Position numbers and translations under genes: made by a program. This document shows, in pieces, positions 17,932 to 27,081 of a DNA stretch of 64,000 bases (positions are counted from its first letter, which is position 1; each line of letters starts with the position of its first letter). The notes under the pieces are model-generated. The model was not told the origin of the DNA. It ran no database searches and was given only the letters and a program-made list of their open reading frames with translations. Origin of the DNA: Crocinitomicaceae bacterium (GTDB lineage Bacteria > Bacteroidota > Bacteroidia > Flavobacteriales_G > Salibacteraceae); the NCBI GenBank assembly GCA_002707155.1, contig PAME01000019.1, positions 186,001-250,000 of the forward strand, given 5' to 3'.

Positions 17932-19248
17932 GTGGAAACTATTGACAATATTCCAATTTCAAAAATCCAACGGGCAACCAAGATTGTGAAAACGGGAGCT
18001 AAGGTAGGCGTGAATTACCTAAAGTATTATGGCGATAAAATCACAAAAACTGAATTAGAAGCTAAATCTAGATTAGACGAAAACAATGCAGAAGACATTT
18101 ATGACGGCTTAAAGAATTTAAAGGGTAGCGCTCTAAAGGTTGCTCAAATGCTGAGTATGGACAAAAACATACTTCCAAAAGCTTATGTAGATAAATTTAG
18201 CCTTTCTCAATTTTCAGTACCACCACTGTCGCCAGCATTGGTGCTTAAAACCTTTACTAAGTATTTTGGAAAAGCACCAAACGAGTTATACGACAGTTTC
18301 AATTTGTCTTCTGAAAATGCAGCCAGTATAGGTCAGGTGCACCGTGCTGAATTGAACGGGAAGAAGCTTGCTGTAAAAATTCAGTACCCAGGTGTTGCAG
18401 AAAGCATAAGCAGTGACTTGGCAATGGTAAAGCCCATTGCTATACAAATGTTCAATATCAAAGGAAAAGATTCGGACCAGTATTTTAAAGAAGTTGAGAA
18501 CAAGTTAATCGACGAAACCAACTACAAATTGGAATTGGAACAAAGCCAAGCTATTGTAGAGGCTTGCAAGCACATTCCCAATTTAAAATTCCCAAATTAT
18601 TACCCAGAGTTGTCCTCAGAGCGCATTATCTCTATGGATTGGATGACCGGTGAGCATTTGTCTGAATTTACGAATAAAGATTTTGATAAAGCTCAGGGCA
18701 ACAAGATAGGTCAAACCTTGTGGGATTTCTTTATGTACCAAATGCATGTTCTTAAGAAGGTTCATGCCGACCCTCATCCTGGAAATTTTTTGGTCAACGA
18801 AGTGTCGGAATTAATTGTGCTTGATTTTGGCTGTATGAAAACCATTCCGGAAGACTTTTACATTCCTTACTTTGAAATGGCTAAGGCGGAGAATTTTAGC
18901 AACCCGAAGATGTTTGAGGAAAAAATGTTTGAGTTAGAAATTCTGAAACCTACTGATAGCAAAAGTGAGTTGACCTTTTTTACAGAAATGTTTCATGCAT
19001 TGTTGAGTTTGTTTACGCTGCCATTTAATGCTGAAACCTTCGATTTTTCTGACCCGGCATTTTTTGAAAAAATTACTGAACTAGGGGAGCGTTATTCTAA
19101 GAATACAGAGCTCCGAAAAATGAACGGTAACAGAGGTTCAAAGCATTTTATCTATATGAATAGAACCTTTTTTGGTTTGTACAATCTGCTGCATGATTTG
19201 AAGGCAAACGATATTAAAGTTAATAATTATATTAAGTATAAAAAGTAA
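17932..19248 (+). CDS. ABC1/UbiB (AarF)-family atypical kinase
   Basis: A 438-residue atypical protein-kinase-like protein. The ABC1 signature is visible: the KGSALKVAQMLSMD helix (a variant of KxGQ), ASIGQVHRAEL, AVKIQYPG with the ATP-binding lysine, then HADPHPGNFLV and VLDFGCMK for metal binding. UbiB/ADCK proteins act in ubiquinone or other isoprenoid-lipid handling; Bacteroidota use menaquinone, so the lipid target here is unclear. It starts with GTG two bases after the TetR stop; no C-terminal membrane helices are seen. Confidence 0.88.
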   Translation: METIDNIPISKIQRATKIVKTGAKVGVNYLKYYGDKITKTELEAKSRLDENNAEDIYDGLKNLKGSALKVAQMLSMDKNILPKAYVDKFSLSQFSVPPLSPALVLKTFTKYFGKAPNELYDSFNLSSENAASIGQVHRAELNGKKLAVKIQYPGVAESISSDLAMVKPIAIQMFNIKGKDSDQYFKEVENKLIDETNYKLELEQSQAIVEACKHIPNLKFPNYYPELSSERIISMDWMTGEHLSEFTNKDFDKAQGNKIGQTLWDFFMYQMHVLKKVHADPHPGNFLVNEVSELIVLDFGCMKTIPEDFYIPYFEMAKAENFSNPKMFEEKMFELEILKPTDSKSELTFFTEMFHALLSLFTLPFNAETFDFSDPAFFEKITELGERYSKNTELRKMNGNRGSKHFIYMNRTFFGLYNLLHDLKANDIKVNNYIKYKK

Positions 19249-19254
19249 GATATT

Positions 19255-19425
19255 ATGTTCGGCAAACTATTTAAGTCTAAGTCTCCAAAGGAAAAACTAA
19301 TAGAGAAGCGGAGGAACTTGCTCAATGAAGCTTTTAAGTTAAGTACAGTAAATAGAACTGAAAGTGATAAGAAGCAGGCAGAAGCAGATGCTTTGCTTGA
19401 TGAGATTGATAAAGCCGCGTCGTAG
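19255..19425 (+). CDS. Lacal_2735 family small protein
   Basis: A 56-residue protein starting MFGKLFKSKSPKEKLIEKRR and continuing AFKLSTVNRTESDKKQAEAD. It matches the small Lacal_2735 family known from Flavobacteriia. It is basic and helical with no cysteines. It lies 6 bp after the ABC1-kinase stop, so it belongs to the TetR/ABC1 operon. Function unknown. Confidence 0.8.
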   Translation: MFGKLFKSKSPKEKLIEKRRNLLNEAFKLSTVNRTESDKKQAEADALLDEIDKAAS

Positions 19426-19433
19426 AAATAGAA

Positions 19434-20216
19434 TTATTTCAACAACATTTGCAAATGCGCATTTAAGTTGGCTGGCGTAATGTTCTGTTTAAGGACACCA
19501 CTTTTTGTGGTAGATATTTTTCCCGTTTCCTCAGATACGATAATAGCAATAGCAGATGTTTCTTCTGAAACCCCCAATGCTGCTCTATGACGCGTTCCTA
19601 AATCATTAGGGAGGTCTTTTTTGTCTGACACTGGTAGTACACAGCTTGCTGCTAAAATAGTATTGTTTCTTATGAGCACTGCGCCATCGTGTAAAGGAGC
19701 GTTTTTGAAGAATATGTTTTCCAATAAAGACCGACTCAATCTCGCGTTCAAAATTTCACCGCTTCCTATATAGAAATCAATGTCAGGTGTATGGCTAATT
19801 ACGATCAGAGCACCTGTTTTTGTTTTAGCCATTCGAATACAAGCTTCAGCAATTACATCTGTGTTGATGTTCAATTTATTTTGTTCTCGAGCTCCAAAAT
19901 GAAATAGATTTTGTTTGAAAATTCGGTTGTTTACAAAGTCGGTATTCCCTATCATGAGTAAGAACTTTCGCAGTTCCTGCTGGAATACAATGATTAAAAG
20001 AATTACTCCAACACCAATGAATTGCCCGAGTATTTCAGACAGCAATTCCATATTTAATGCCTCAACAATTTTCCAAAAAAGATAGATGCCAAACAATCCC
20101 ATAAAAATGCGAATGGCCAATGTTCCCCTAACAATATGGTACAGCTGATAAAGCAGCCATGCTACTAGAAAAATATCTAGAATATCAAGGAAGTCAATAT
20201 GTATGAATGCTAGCAC
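19434..20216 (-). CDS. cdaA: Diadenylate cyclase CdaA
   Basis: A 260-residue membrane enzyme. Three N-terminal helices (about residues 10-85) anchor a DisA_N/DAC domain with the catalytic motifs DGA (177-179) and GTRHRAA (207-213). It makes cyclic di-AMP from two ATP; c-di-AMP controls potassium and osmolyte balance and cell-wall state. No CdaR/YbbR-like partner is adjacent, as usual in Bacteroidota. It follows folP on the same strand after a 178-bp gap. Confidence 0.93.
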   Translation of the reverse strand: MLAFIHIDFLDILDIFLVAWLLYQLYHIVRGTLAIRIFMGLFGIYLFWKIVEALNMELLSEILGQFIGVGVILLIIVFQQELRKFLLMIGNTDFVNNRIFKQNLFHFGAREQNKLNINTDVIAEACIRMAKTKTGALIVISHTPDIDFYIGSGEILNARLSRSLLENIFFKNAPLHDGAVLIRNNTILAASCVLPVSDKKDLPNDLGTRHRAALGVSEETSAIAIIVSEETGKISTTKSGVLKQNITPANLNAHLQMLLK

Positions 20217-20394
20217 AAGTGCAATATTAGACCAATTAAGTTTTAAACTGTCGCATTTCTCATGAATATAAACTACTTTAAAACGTAGAATTTGCTAATG
20301 CCGAATAGATGGACAAGGAGTGTCTGAAATTCCGTAGGAAACTGGTTCCGTCCCCAATGACTATCGCGATTGCAATTGGATAATTATTTCGGTA

Positions 20395-21231
20395 TTAATC
20401 GAATTCACCATGGTAAGCAGCATGCAATTGAATCGCTTCTTTAGCTTCTCTTACATCGTGAACCCTCAATATATTTGCTCCATTTTCTAGGGCTTTCATG
20501 TGTAAAGCAGTAGTTCCGTTAATTGAATCTTTTTGATTGATTTTCAGTATTTTATTAATCATTGATTTCCGAGAAACACCAACTAAAATTGGGCATTTTA
20601 AGATGTGCAAATGATCCAATTCTCGAAGTAACTGGTAATTGTCTTGTACTGTTTTTCCAAATCCAAAACCAGGATCTAGAATAATATCGTTTACGCCTAA
20701 TAGATTTAAATGGCTTACCACTTTAGAAAGTTCTTTAACTACTTCAACGGTTACTCCGTTATCGCTATAAGTGGGGTTGTTTTGCATAGTTTCAGGTTTG
20801 CCTTGCATATGCATAGCAATATAAGGAACTTGCAGCTCGGCAACTGTTGCAAACATAGCAGCATCAAAGTTTCCGGCAGAAATATCGTTTACGATGCATG
20901 CTCCGTTTTCCACTGCAAATCGAGCAACCTTGCTTCTAAACGTATCAATTGAAATGAGTGCTTCTGGAAAACGTTTCGCTATTTCCTGCAACATGAATAG
21001 TCTTTTTACCTCTTCATCCTCCGTAATATCTTTTGCTCCCGGTCGGGAAGAATAGGCGCCTATATCAATAAAATCGGCTCCCTCTTTCAGCATTTGCTCA
21101 GTTCTAATTACAGCTAAATCGGTTGAGTTGTACTTACCGCCATCAAAAAATGAGTCGGGAGTCACATTCAAAATACCCATTACCTTGGGTTTTGATAAAT
21201 CGATCAGATTTCCTTTACAATTAATGGTCAT
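20395..21231 (-). CDS. folP: Dihydropteroate synthase
   Basis: A 278-residue TIM-barrel enzyme of folate synthesis that joins p-aminobenzoate to hydroxymethyl-dihydropterin diphosphate. The signatures MGILNVTPDSFFDGG (residues 18-32) and DPGFGFGKT are intact, as is the closing RVHDV. It is the sulfonamide target. Divergent from the DUF1599 gene with a 67-bp promoter region; DUF1599-folP-cdaA adjacency is common in Bacteroidota. Confidence 0.95.
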   Translation of the reverse strand: MTINCKGNLIDLSKPKVMGILNVTPDSFFDGGKYNSTDLAVIRTEQMLKEGADFIDIGAYSSRPGAKDITEDEEVKRLFMLQEIAKRFPEALISIDTFRSKVARFAVENGACIVNDISAGNFDAAMFATVAELQVPYIAMHMQGKPETMQNNPTYSDNGVTVEVVKELSKVVSHLNLLGVNDIILDPGFGFGKTVQDNYQLLRELDHLHILKCPILVGVSRKSMINKILKINQKDSINGTTALHMKALENGANILRVHDVREAKEAIQLHAAYHGEFD

Positions 21232-21298
21232 TGTTTAAAACATTCTTTTTGAGCAATTATCGAATTGAATTACTTTGCAAAAGTAGAAGGAATAAGAA

Positions 21299-21841
21299 AT
21301 GATAAATACATCAAAACAATACGATAAGGCAATTGGGTCTTGCAGAGATATTTTTCAAAAGAAAATGGCCGATTACGGCAGCGCATGGCGCATTCTCAGA
21401 ACGACTTCACTTACGGATCAAATCTTCATTAAAGCCAATCGTATCAAGACATTGGAAGATAAAGGTGTGAGTAAAGTAGGAGAAGGGATTCTGCCAGAGT
21501 ACATCGGAATTATAAATTATTGCATTATGGCTTTGATTCAATTGGAATTAGGCGAAGCAGCCGATACCGATATGGAGCTGGAAAAAGCTATGACAAGCTA
21601 CGATAAATGGTCGGCAGAAGCTAAATCGCTCATGCAAAATAAAAACCACGATTACGGTGAGGCATGGCGAGATATGCGTATAAGCTCGCTTACGGACTTG
21701 ATTCTTATGAAGATTTTACGTATCAAACAAATCGAAGACAACAAAGGCAAAACCCTAATCTCAGAAGGAATTGACGCTAATTATTTAGATATGTTGAATT
21801 ATTCGGTTTTTGCGTTGATTAAGTTGGATGAGGGGAGTTGA
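21299..21841 (+). CDS. DUF1599 protein with two tandem repeats
   Basis: A 180-residue soluble helical protein made of two copies of a roughly 75-residue unit. The first reads DYGSAWRILRTTSLTDQIF with KANRIKTLED, the second DYGEAWRDMRISSLTDLIL with KILRIKQIED. This is the DUF1599 family. Its conserved position next to folP suggests a link to folate or nucleotide metabolism, which is inference only. Confidence 0.88.
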   Translation: MINTSKQYDKAIGSCRDIFQKKMADYGSAWRILRTTSLTDQIFIKANRIKTLEDKGVSKVGEGILPEYIGIINYCIMALIQLELGEAADTDMELEKAMTSYDKWSAEAKSLMQNKNHDYGEAWRDMRISSLTDLILMKILRIKQIEDNKGKTLISEGIDANYLDMLNYSVFALIKLDEGS

Positions 21842-21962
21842 TTCCAAGTGATAAAACTACCGTTATTTTGAAAGCGTAAACGAACCGGATTACTTTTTGC
21901 AGCTTGTGTGAAATAGCTGTTCAGAATTCAAATACTAAGAGTTCTAGGTCAATTAATTATGA

Positions 21963-21995
21963 GATTTCATACAGAAGTTTCTCTAAATGTCCTTC
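21963..21995 (+). repeat. Degenerate distant copy of the 57-kb repeat
   Basis: About 33 bp (GATTTCATACAGAAGTTTCT and the following AAATGTCCTTCAT) match, with several mismatches, the core of the tandem repeat at 57147 and 57320. It lies in the gap downstream of the DUF1599 gene. Confidence 0.5.
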
Positions 21996-22038
21996 ATGGT
22001 TAATCTCATCTATTATTAAGTAAAGTGCGGTCTTGTAA

Positions 22039-22173
22039 GTGCTTCCCAACCGGGAAGGTGCTGAGGTACGAAGCGGAAGGGGTTTCTGTTGAATATTTCA
22101 GATTATATTTAGATTTATTTTAAGAAATCCCTTCCGGCTCATTCTTCGCCATCTTCCCCGTTGGGAAGGATTG
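22039..22173. repeat. Long imperfect inverted repeat
   Basis: Within the gene-free gap 21842-22219, left arm 22039-22085 and right arm 22125-22173 are imperfect reverse complements over about 47 bp, separated by some 40 bp of AT-rich loop. The arm ends contain CTTCCCAACCGGGAAGG and CTTCCCCGTTGGGAAGG, which are small palindromes themselves. It could form a large hairpin in DNA or in read-through RNA between the DUF1599 gene and the convergent lipoprotein gene. Confidence 0.7.
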
Positions 22174-22219
22174 GATTGCTACTAATTTAAAATCTCGAAA
22201 CCAAAGGAAAATCTACTGC

Positions 22220-23290
22220 TTACTCCTGTGCCAAAAACGAAATGCGACTAATCCTACCGTTTCCACCTGCTAAGTAGGCAAACTTTCCGCTTGGAGCAAA
22301 TCCAATTGCATTGAAACCTTCTGTGCTAAAGCTTTTCCATGTAAGTCCGTCATCGAAACTCATATCCGTGCCATTTGTTCCAGTGCATATAGCAATTTTT
22401 TTATTAGGAACAAACCCCACTGCTGAGCGATATCCGCTAGGAGCATTATCCGCAACGATAGTCCAGTGAACTCCGCCATCTTTAGAACGAGACAAAACTA
22501 AGTCACTGTTAGAAGGATCTTCCCAACTTCCTCCAACAGCTAAGCCAATTGTATTGTTTATGGAGTTAGCATCCGTTTTAAAAGCCAAAGAATAAACACC
22601 TCTTGAGTTTTCATTATTTCCCAAATGAGAAAGGTAGAACTCCCAAGTAAGGCCTTTATCTGTCGAACGCAAAACTCTACCTCTTGGATAACCTAAGCCT
22701 ATGATTACTGTACTATCGTTAATGGACCTAATACTTGTGCCACTTGCGGCAAATCCACCTTCATTAGGCAGGGCTTGTGGTAAGTTTGCTTCAGGAATCA
22801 TCACCCAGCTATTTCCGCCATTAACCGTTCTAAGTATGGGAATACGAGTTCCAATGGCATCGCCAAAAGCAATACCAATTTTATCGTTTAAGAAAGCCAT
22901 TCCGTCTAAGAATATATCAGGGTCTTCATTTAAATAAGTCATCCACCAAGATTTACCGCCATTATTGGTTCTGAAAATTTTTGCAGGACTTCCAATTGAC
23001 ATGACAACAGCCTTTTTCTTCCCAAACAATTGTATATCTCTATAATCTGAAGATTCATGACTTGGAATGGTTAATATCTCCCAATTTTCCCCGGCATCAT
23101 GTGACTGCAGAATCGTGCCTGCGTTTCCAGTAGCCCAAACTGTGCTATCGTCAAAAACTTGAATAGACCGAATACTAACTTCAGTATTTGATTGTAAAGG
23201 TTTCTGAATCAGGATATAAGGGTCTTTTTGTTCAAATGAACAACTAGAAATCAATGTCCCAACTAAAGTAAAATAAAGCCATTTTTTCAT
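22220..23290 (-). CDS. Lipoprotein with Ycf48/BNR-like propeller
   Basis: A 356-residue lipoprotein: the signal ends LISSC (Cys17). The rest is a repeated beta-propeller of the Ycf48/sialidase-BNR type, with recurring units such as AGENWEIL, GGKSWWMT, GGNSWVMI, KGLTWEFY, GGVHWTIV and DGLTWKSF, each preceded by AxG/TNG. These proteins are often annotated as oxidoreductases without evidence. It is probably a cell-surface or periplasmic binding scaffold. Confidence 0.8.
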   Translation of the reverse strand: MKKWLYFTLVGTLISSCSFEQKDPYILIQKPLQSNTEVSIRSIQVFDDSTVWATGNAGTILQSHDAGENWEILTIPSHESSDYRDIQLFGKKKAVVMSIGSPAKIFRTNNGGKSWWMTYLNEDPDIFLDGMAFLNDKIGIAFGDAIGTRIPILRTVNGGNSWVMIPEANLPQALPNEGGFAASGTSIRSINDSTVIIGLGYPRGRVLRSTDKGLTWEFYLSHLGNNENSRGVYSLAFKTDANSINNTIGLAVGGSWEDPSNSDLVLSRSKDGGVHWTIVADNAPSGYRSAVGFVPNKKIAICTGTNGTDMSFDDGLTWKSFSTEGFNAIGFAPSGKFAYLAGGNGRISRISFLAQE

Positions 23291-23376
23291 TTGTGAAAAT
23301 TAAAGGAAATGCTAAATAAAAAAACAAATTCGAATAGTCAATCAAATATATTTGCACACCTACGAAAAAATAGCAC

Positions 23377-24384
23377 ATGATTAAAGCAGGAGTTATAGGA
23401 TATGGGTACTGGGGTCCCAACATTGTTAGAAATTTCAATAATCACCCAGAGATAGAAGTAATAAAGGTTTGTGATAAATCACCAGATCGACTAACGGCAC
23501 TCGCGGGTGCTTTTAAAGGCATTGAAGGTGTTACGGCTGCAGACGAAATATTAAAAGACTCATCGATAGATGCAGTGGCGATAGTGACTCCTGTATTTGC
23601 ACATTTTCCTTTGGCGAAAAAAGCATTGGAAAATGGCAAACACGTTTTTTTAGAAAAGCCATTTACAGCAACTTCGGATCAAGCAAAGGAATTGATTGAC
23701 TTAGCTGCCCAAAAAGGGTTGGTAATAATGGTGGATCACACGTTCTTGTTTACCGGAGCGGTGCGCAAAATGAAAGAATTGGTGGAAAATGGCACAATGG
23801 GTGACCTTTACTACTACGATTCAATGCGAGTAAACTTAGGGTTGTTTCAGCACGATGTAAATGTGATTTGGGATTTAGTACCTCACGATATTTCCATCAT
23901 GCAATATTTGGTTCCAGACTTAAAACCAATTTCATTGAACGCTACGGGTTCTTCTCACTTCGGACGAGGATTGGAAGATGTTGCTTATTTGACGGTACAA
24001 TACGAAAACAATTTTATAGCCCACTTCAACGCAAACTGGATGTCTCCAGTTAAAATTCGTCAGACCTTATTGGCTGGAAGCAATAAAATGTTGGTTTGGG
24101 ACGATGTTGAACCGGATTACAAACTTAAAGTTTACGACAAAGGAGTAGAGGTAAACGATAAAAGTGACATCTACAATTTGCTAATTTCTTATCGTTCGGG
24201 TGACATGCAAAGTCCTAAAGTAGCTGCTCTTGAAGCATTGAAATTAGAGACTGAACATTTTTACGATGCAATTACGAAAGGCATTAAGCCAATTAATGGA
24301 GGTGAAGAAGGATTGAAAGTTGTTGAAATATTAGAAGCTTCTGACCAGTCGATTAAGAACGGTGGATCAGAAGTGAAATTTTAG
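23377..24384 (+). CDS. Gfo/Idh/MocA oxidoreductase, WbpB-like
   Basis: A 335-residue NAD-dependent sugar dehydrogenase. The Rossmann motif GYGYWGPNIVRNF opens the protein, EKPFTATSDQAKELIDLA is the signature containing the catalytic-region lysine, and DLVPHDISIM lies in the substrate domain. With the following acetyltransferase and aminotransferase it forms a WbpB-WbpE-WbpD-like set, which oxidises UDP-GlcNAc uronate at C3 for amination and acetylation. It begins the surface-sugar operon. Confidence 0.85.
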   Translation: MIKAGVIGYGYWGPNIVRNFNNHPEIEVIKVCDKSPDRLTALAGAFKGIEGVTAADEILKDSSIDAVAIVTPVFAHFPLAKKALENGKHVFLEKPFTATSDQAKELIDLAAQKGLVIMVDHTFLFTGAVRKMKELVENGTMGDLYYYDSMRVNLGLFQHDVNVIWDLVPHDISIMQYLVPDLKPISLNATGSSHFGRGLEDVAYLTVQYENNFIAHFNANWMSPVKIRQTLLAGSNKMLVWDDVEPDYKLKVYDKGVEVNDKSDIYNLLISYRSGDMQSPKVAALEALKLETEHFYDAITKGIKPINGGEEGLKVVEILEASDQSIKNGGSEVKF

Positions 24385-24393
24385 GTAGTTGAT

Positions 24394-24750
24394 ATGAGAA
24401 GTATTGTATTGTTTGTTTTAGGTTTCTCATTTATTGGAGTTACTGGAAGTGTATCTGCTCAAGATACTGAATTTGAGCAGTCGGGGATAGTTCAAAATTC
24501 TAGTAGGATTTATATTACTGTTTTTGACGGTAAGATAGATTCATACAGAAAGATTACAGTAGTTAAGAACGGCGAAGTAGTTGAAACGATTGACTTAAAA
24601 GCACCTATTAACACGAGAGCTGAAAAAAGTACATTGGTACTCGCAAATACACTTGAAAAATATTTGTCACAAGGATATGTAGTTGAGACCACTGCTAATT
24701 CTTCAACAATTCAGCCGTACGTGCTTTTTATTCTAAACAAAAAAGATTAA
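24394..24750 (+). CDS. Small exported protein inside the sugar operon
   Basis: A 118-residue protein with a signal peptide (residues 1-22, SVSAQ) and a short beta-rich domain containing RIYITVFDGKIDSYRKITVV and VETIDLKAPIN. It is inserted between the WbpB-like and WbpD-like genes with spacings of 9 and 6 bp. I recognise no family. Its location among cytoplasmic sugar enzymes is odd for an exported protein. Confidence 0.65.
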   Translation: MRSIVLFVLGFSFIGVTGSVSAQDTEFEQSGIVQNSSRIYITVFDGKIDSYRKITVVKNGEVVETIDLKAPINTRAEKSTLVLANTLEKYLSQGYVVETTANSSTIQPYVLFILNKKD

Positions 24751-24756
24751 CCAACA

Positions 24757-25257
24757 ATGAAAGTCTTAACAGAAGATTCTCCAAAACGCTCTTTGAACAA
24801 TGTTCAAGTAGGCGAAGACGTAAAGATTTACGATTTTGTAAATGCTTACGGCTGCGAAATTGGTGATCGATCCAAAATCGGAACTTTTGTAGAGATTCAA
24901 AAAGGCGCAACAATAGGGAAAGATTGCAAAATTTCTTCTCATACCTTCATTTGCGAGGGTGTTCACATTGGAGACGGTGTTTTTGTTGGGCACAATGTCT
25001 CCTTTATCAACGACATGTTCCCTAGAGCTGTAAATGCAGATGGTAGTATGCAAACCGATGACGACTGGGAAATGGTGACTACCAAAATTGGAAACCGAGT
25101 AAGCATTGGAACCAGTGCAACTATACTTGGTGGAATTACAATTGGCAATAACGCCATAGTAGGCGCAGGTTCAGTAGTAACTAAAGATGTGCCGGAAAAT
25201 GCAATAGTAGCGGGCAATCCAGCTCGTATTAAACGATATTTAAACGAAGAAAAGTAA
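24757..25257 (+). CDS. Hexapeptide-repeat acetyltransferase, WbpD-like
   Basis: A 166-residue left-handed beta-helix acetyltransferase. Isoleucine-patch hexapeptides run from about residue 25 to 150 (IGDRSKIGTFVEIQKGATIG, then VGAGSVVTKDVPENAIVAGN). The loop FINDMFPRA with an asparagine and the preceding HTFICEGVHIG fit WbpD-type UDP-sugar N-acetyltransferases. It would acetylate the 3-amino sugar made by the next enzyme. Its stop overlaps the aminotransferase ATG by one base. Confidence 0.85.
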   Translation: MKVLTEDSPKRSLNNVQVGEDVKIYDFVNAYGCEIGDRSKIGTFVEIQKGATIGKDCKISSHTFICEGVHIGDGVFVGHNVSFINDMFPRAVNADGSMQTDDDWEMVTTKIGNRVSIGTSATILGGITIGNNAIVGAGSVVTKDVPENAIVAGNPARIKRYLNEEK

Positions 25258-26354
25258 TGGAACCAGTACCCTTTATGAATCTATCTCGTCAGTACGAGTC
25301 GATTAAAGAAGAAGTTAAAAGTGCAATGGATGACGTAATGAAAATTACAGCCTTCAGCGGAGGCCCTTTTGTACAAAAATTTGAAGAGAGTTTTGCAGAA
25401 TGGTGCGATACCAAATACGCAAGTGCAGTAAGTAACGGTACCGAGGCTTTGCACATGGCAATGGTCGCCATGGATATTAAGGAAGGCGACGAGGTTATTT
25501 TGCCTGCAAATACTTTTATTGCTACCGTTTGGGGGCCAATGTATATGAAAGCAACTCCAGTTTTTGTGGATTGCGATCCCGATACTTGGGAAATTGACGT
25601 AACCAAAGTTGAAGCAAAGATTACTTCAAAAACCAAAGCAATTATTGGCGTGCATTTGTACGGACAGATTTGCGATATGGACGCGTTGATTGCAATTGGA
25701 GAAAAGCACGGAATTCCAGTATTGGAAGATTCTGCTCAAGCTCATGGTGCAACTTATAAAGGACGTAAAGCAGGTTCTTTAGGCGATATGGCTTGTTTTA
25801 GTTTTTACCCAGGAAAGAACTTAGGGACTTTTGGTGAAGGCGGTGGTGTAACAACCAACAATAAGACATATTACGACAGAATTCAGTTGGTTAAGAATCA
25901 CGCGAGTGAAGAAAAGTACTTTCACCAAGAATTAGGCTTTAACTGCCGAATGGGCGGATTAGAAGGTGCTGTTTTGAGCATAAAGTTGAAGCACATTGAC
26001 AAATGGAACAACCGAAGAAGAGACATTGCAAAAGCTTACCAAACTCAGGTTACCAATGATAAAGTGAAAATGCAGGCTCAGCCCGAATATTCAAATTCTG
26101 TTTATCACCTATTTGTTGTAACAGTTGACGACAGAGCGCATTTTATGAATTACTTGAAGGAAAATGGTGTTTTCAGCGGAATGCATTACCCAATTTCTTG
26201 TCACCTGCAAAAAGCATGTGCTTATCTTGGTCACAAAGAAGGTGATTTTCCTAATGCGGAGTATTTAGCAGCACATTGTGTGAGTTTGCCGATGTTTCCG
26301 GAATTGAGAGACGACGAGTTGGCCAAAACCATTAAAGTGATAAACGCCTATTAA
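25257..26354 (+). CDS. DegT/DnrJ/EryC1/StrS aminotransferase, WbpE-like
   Basis: A 365-residue PLP sugar aminotransferase. The PLP lysine lies in FSFYPGKNLGTFGEGGG, the phosphate-binding segment in SNGTEALHMAM, and GFNCRMGGLEGAVL is the family's dimer signature. In the Wbp pathway this enzyme aminates the 3-keto uronate with glutamate as donor. It overlaps the preceding acetyltransferase gene by one base. Confidence 0.9.
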   Translation: MEPVPFMNLSRQYESIKEEVKSAMDDVMKITAFSGGPFVQKFEESFAEWCDTKYASAVSNGTEALHMAMVAMDIKEGDEVILPANTFIATVWGPMYMKATPVFVDCDPDTWEIDVTKVEAKITSKTKAIIGVHLYGQICDMDALIAIGEKHGIPVLEDSAQAHGATYKGRKAGSLGDMACFSFYPGKNLGTFGEGGGVTTNNKTYYDRIQLVKNHASEEKYFHQELGFNCRMGGLEGAVLSIKLKHIDKWNNRRRDIAKAYQTQVTNDKVKMQAQPEYSNSVYHLFVVTVDDRAHFMNYLKENGVFSGMHYPISCHLQKACAYLGHKEGDFPNAEYLAAHCVSLPMFPELRDDELAKTIKVINAY

Positions 26355-26358
26355 GCGT

Positions 26359-27078
26359 ATGTCTGTACCGCAGCAATCTTGGTCTATTGTAGTACTTTGT
26401 TACAACGAAGCAGCTACTATAAAAAAGGTCATTGCCAAGGTGGAGTCTACCCTAAAACAAATTTCACAGGATTATGAAATCGTTGTTGTAAACGACGGTA
26501 GTAAAGACGATTCGGCTAAAATTGTTAGTGGAATTGCAGCGCATAATCCCAGGGTTAAGTTTATCAATCAAGTGCACAACTTGGGTATTGGACCGTCTTT
26601 GCACAATGGATACTCAAATGCAAGTTTAGAGAACGTTTGTTTTGTGCCAGGTGATGGACAATTTGATTTGGATGAATTGGTTCCGCATATGAATGTTAAC
26701 CCAAAAGAAATTATTTCGTTTTACCGAGTTGAGAATACATCCTATTCGCTGTTTCGAAACATATTGTCATTAGCTAATCGATTGGTTAATAAGACATTAA
26801 TTGGCATTAATATGCACGATGTGAACTGGGTGAAAATTTATAAGAATGAGGGTTTAAAGAGCTTAGACCTACGCATAAAAAGTAGTTTAGTAGAGAGTGA
26901 GATTTGCGCTAAGCTATTGTTAGAAGGTTATGAGATTAAAGAATACAAATCCAGATACTTGGACCGTGAAGGAGGAAAAAGTAAGGGAGCTTCGCTTAAG
27001 ATTGTTCTTCAAGCTGCTAAAGAGGTACTGAAACTCGTAAAAGAAATGAGTAGGTATCGCAAAACATTTAATTCTTAA
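26359..27078 (+). CDS. Family 2 glycosyltransferase (DPM1-like)
   Basis: A 239-residue GT-A glycosyltransferase. WSIVVLCYNEAATIKKVI opens the nucleotide-binding fold, VVVNDGSKDDSA carries the first acidic motif and VPGDGQFDLDEL the metal-binding DxD equivalent. No C-terminal membrane helices, so it resembles soluble polyprenyl-phosphate mannosyltransferase types. As the last sugar gene of the operon it likely transfers a sugar to a lipid carrier. Confidence 0.85.
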   Translation: MSVPQQSWSIVVLCYNEAATIKKVIAKVESTLKQISQDYEIVVVNDGSKDDSAKIVSGIAAHNPRVKFINQVHNLGIGPSLHNGYSNASLENVCFVPGDGQFDLDELVPHMNVNPKEIISFYRVENTSYSLFRNILSLANRLVNKTLIGINMHDVNWVKIYKNEGLKSLDLRIKSSLVESEICAKLLLEGYEIKEYKSRYLDREGGKSKGASLKIVLQAAKEVLKLVKEMSRYRKTFNS

Positions 27079-27081
27079 ACT

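Noticed and set aside
20217-20394. Possible RNA gene between cdaA and folP
   Set aside because: The segment holds a small palindrome (ATCGCGAT) but no cloverleaf or other recognisable RNA structure.
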